The position numbers and the translations under genes were made by a program. From Candidatus Nomurabacteria bacterium (GTDB lineage: Bacteria > Patescibacteriota > Minisyncoccia > Phycocordibacterales > CALRBL01): DNA of 6,160 nucleotides. The notes below the pieces were generated by a model, which saw nothing but the letters and a program-made list of their open reading frames with translations, had not been told where the DNA came from and made no database searches. Below, in pieces: positions 6,084-6,160 of the stretch; the first letter of the stretch is position 1; each line of letters opens with the position of its first letter. The stretch is from the NCBI GenBank assembly GCA_943354075.1, contig CALRBL010000031.1, positions 1-6,160 on the forward strand, read 5' to 3'.

Positions 6084-6124
6084 TGATGGGCATCTTAGCA
6101 GAAAAATGCTAAGATGCCCATCAT
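6083..6124. repeat. Perfect 18-bp inverted repeat (hairpin), repeat copies C and D
   Basis: The arms are ATGATGGGCATCTTAGCA (6083-6100) and TGCTAAGATGCCCATCAT (6107-6124), exactly complementary around a 6-base loop GAAAAA. There is no T-run after either arm, so it is not an ordinary terminator. It occupies the divergent region between the Gmad2-like gene and the gene starting at 6123, whose first two bases lie within the right arm. The same sequence occurs in dnaE and, interrupted, at 5484-5518. Confidence 0.92.
6087..6115 (+). promoter_or_regulatory. Possible promoter built from the hairpin arms
   Basis: The right arm contains TGC-TAAGAT (6107-6115), which fits an extended -10 (TAAGAT at 6110-6115), with TGGGCA (6087-6092) 17 bases upstream in the left arm. 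The -10 ends 7 bases before the ATG at 6123. Because the sequence is palindromic, the same arrangement faces the Gmad2-like gene. The hexamer matches are only moderate. Confidence 0.3.
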
Positions 6125-6160
6125 GAATAATCCTGAAAATCAGGCTGCCAACCTGAATAA
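6123..6160 (+). CDS. Start of a rightward gene (cut by window edge)
   Basis: The ATG at 6123-6125 opens a frame reading MNNPENQAANLN to the window edge with no stop. The Asn/Gln/Pro-rich opening resembles the polar N-terminus of the neighbouring membrane protein (MEPNTNTNN) and could precede a membrane segment, but too little is present to name it. No Shine-Dalgarno is visible, and the start codon overlaps the outer end of the hairpin. A chance open frame of 12 codons cannot be excluded. Confidence 0.4.
   Translation, partial: MNNPENQAANLN

Noticed and set aside
1..6160. CRISPR arrays, tRNA or rRNA genes, transposases, integrases, or a reassigned UGA codon.
   Set aside because: No regularly spaced repeats, cloverleaf or rRNA motifs, or recombinase motifs were seen. 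TGA acts as a stop for the DinD-like gene, dnaE and the coiled-coil gene.

Overview
This window looks like part of a small, streamlined bacterial genome, most likely a Patescibacteria/CPR (Parcubacteria-like) lineage. That placement is an inference. It rests on tight gene packing, almost no Shine-Dalgarno sequences at normal spacing, a stand-alone Gmad2-like membrane-anchored protein, a short coiled-coil orphan, and a DnaE of 1102 residues with an altered PHP domain. TGA is a normal stop codon here (it ends three genes), so the UGA-glycine code of Gracilibacteria/Absconditabacteria does not apply.

Layout. On the minus strand at the left, a BRO-N/DinD-like protein gene (143-958) is followed 10 bases later by the start of rnhB (RNase HII, cut by the window edge). 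Across a 97-base divergent gap, dnaE (DNA polymerase III alpha subunit, 1056-4364) runs rightward. It is followed after 15 bases by an HD-domain phosphohydrolase resembling YfbR/HDDC2 5'-nucleotidases (4380-5000), and then by an 88-residue coiled-coil protein (5056-5322). A perfect palindromic terminator (5442-5459) with T-rich tracts on both strands separates these from a convergent minus-strand gene (5520-6050) for a single-pass membrane protein with a Gmad2-like Ig domain. At the right edge a new rightward gene appears to begin at 6123.

The left two thirds has a DNA replication and repair theme: the replicative polymerase, an RNA-DNA hybrid nuclease, a DinD-like protein and a possible nucleotide-pool enzyme. 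The right third is accessory or cell-surface.

Two patterns stand out beyond the gene list. (1) Four genes on both strands have a -10-like hexamer ending exactly 6 bases before the ATG, and the right-edge gene has one 7 bases before. This suggests that leaderless transcription is the local rule. (2) A short repeat with core TGATGGGCATCTTAGC occurs inside dnaE, in an extra loop of the protein. It occurs again as both arms of an 18-bp perfect hairpin (6083-6124), and as an interrupted copy (5484-5518) just beyond the stop of the Gmad2-like gene. That gene is therefore bracketed by copies. This may be a small palindromic element capable of entering coding sequence, or a shared regulatory site.
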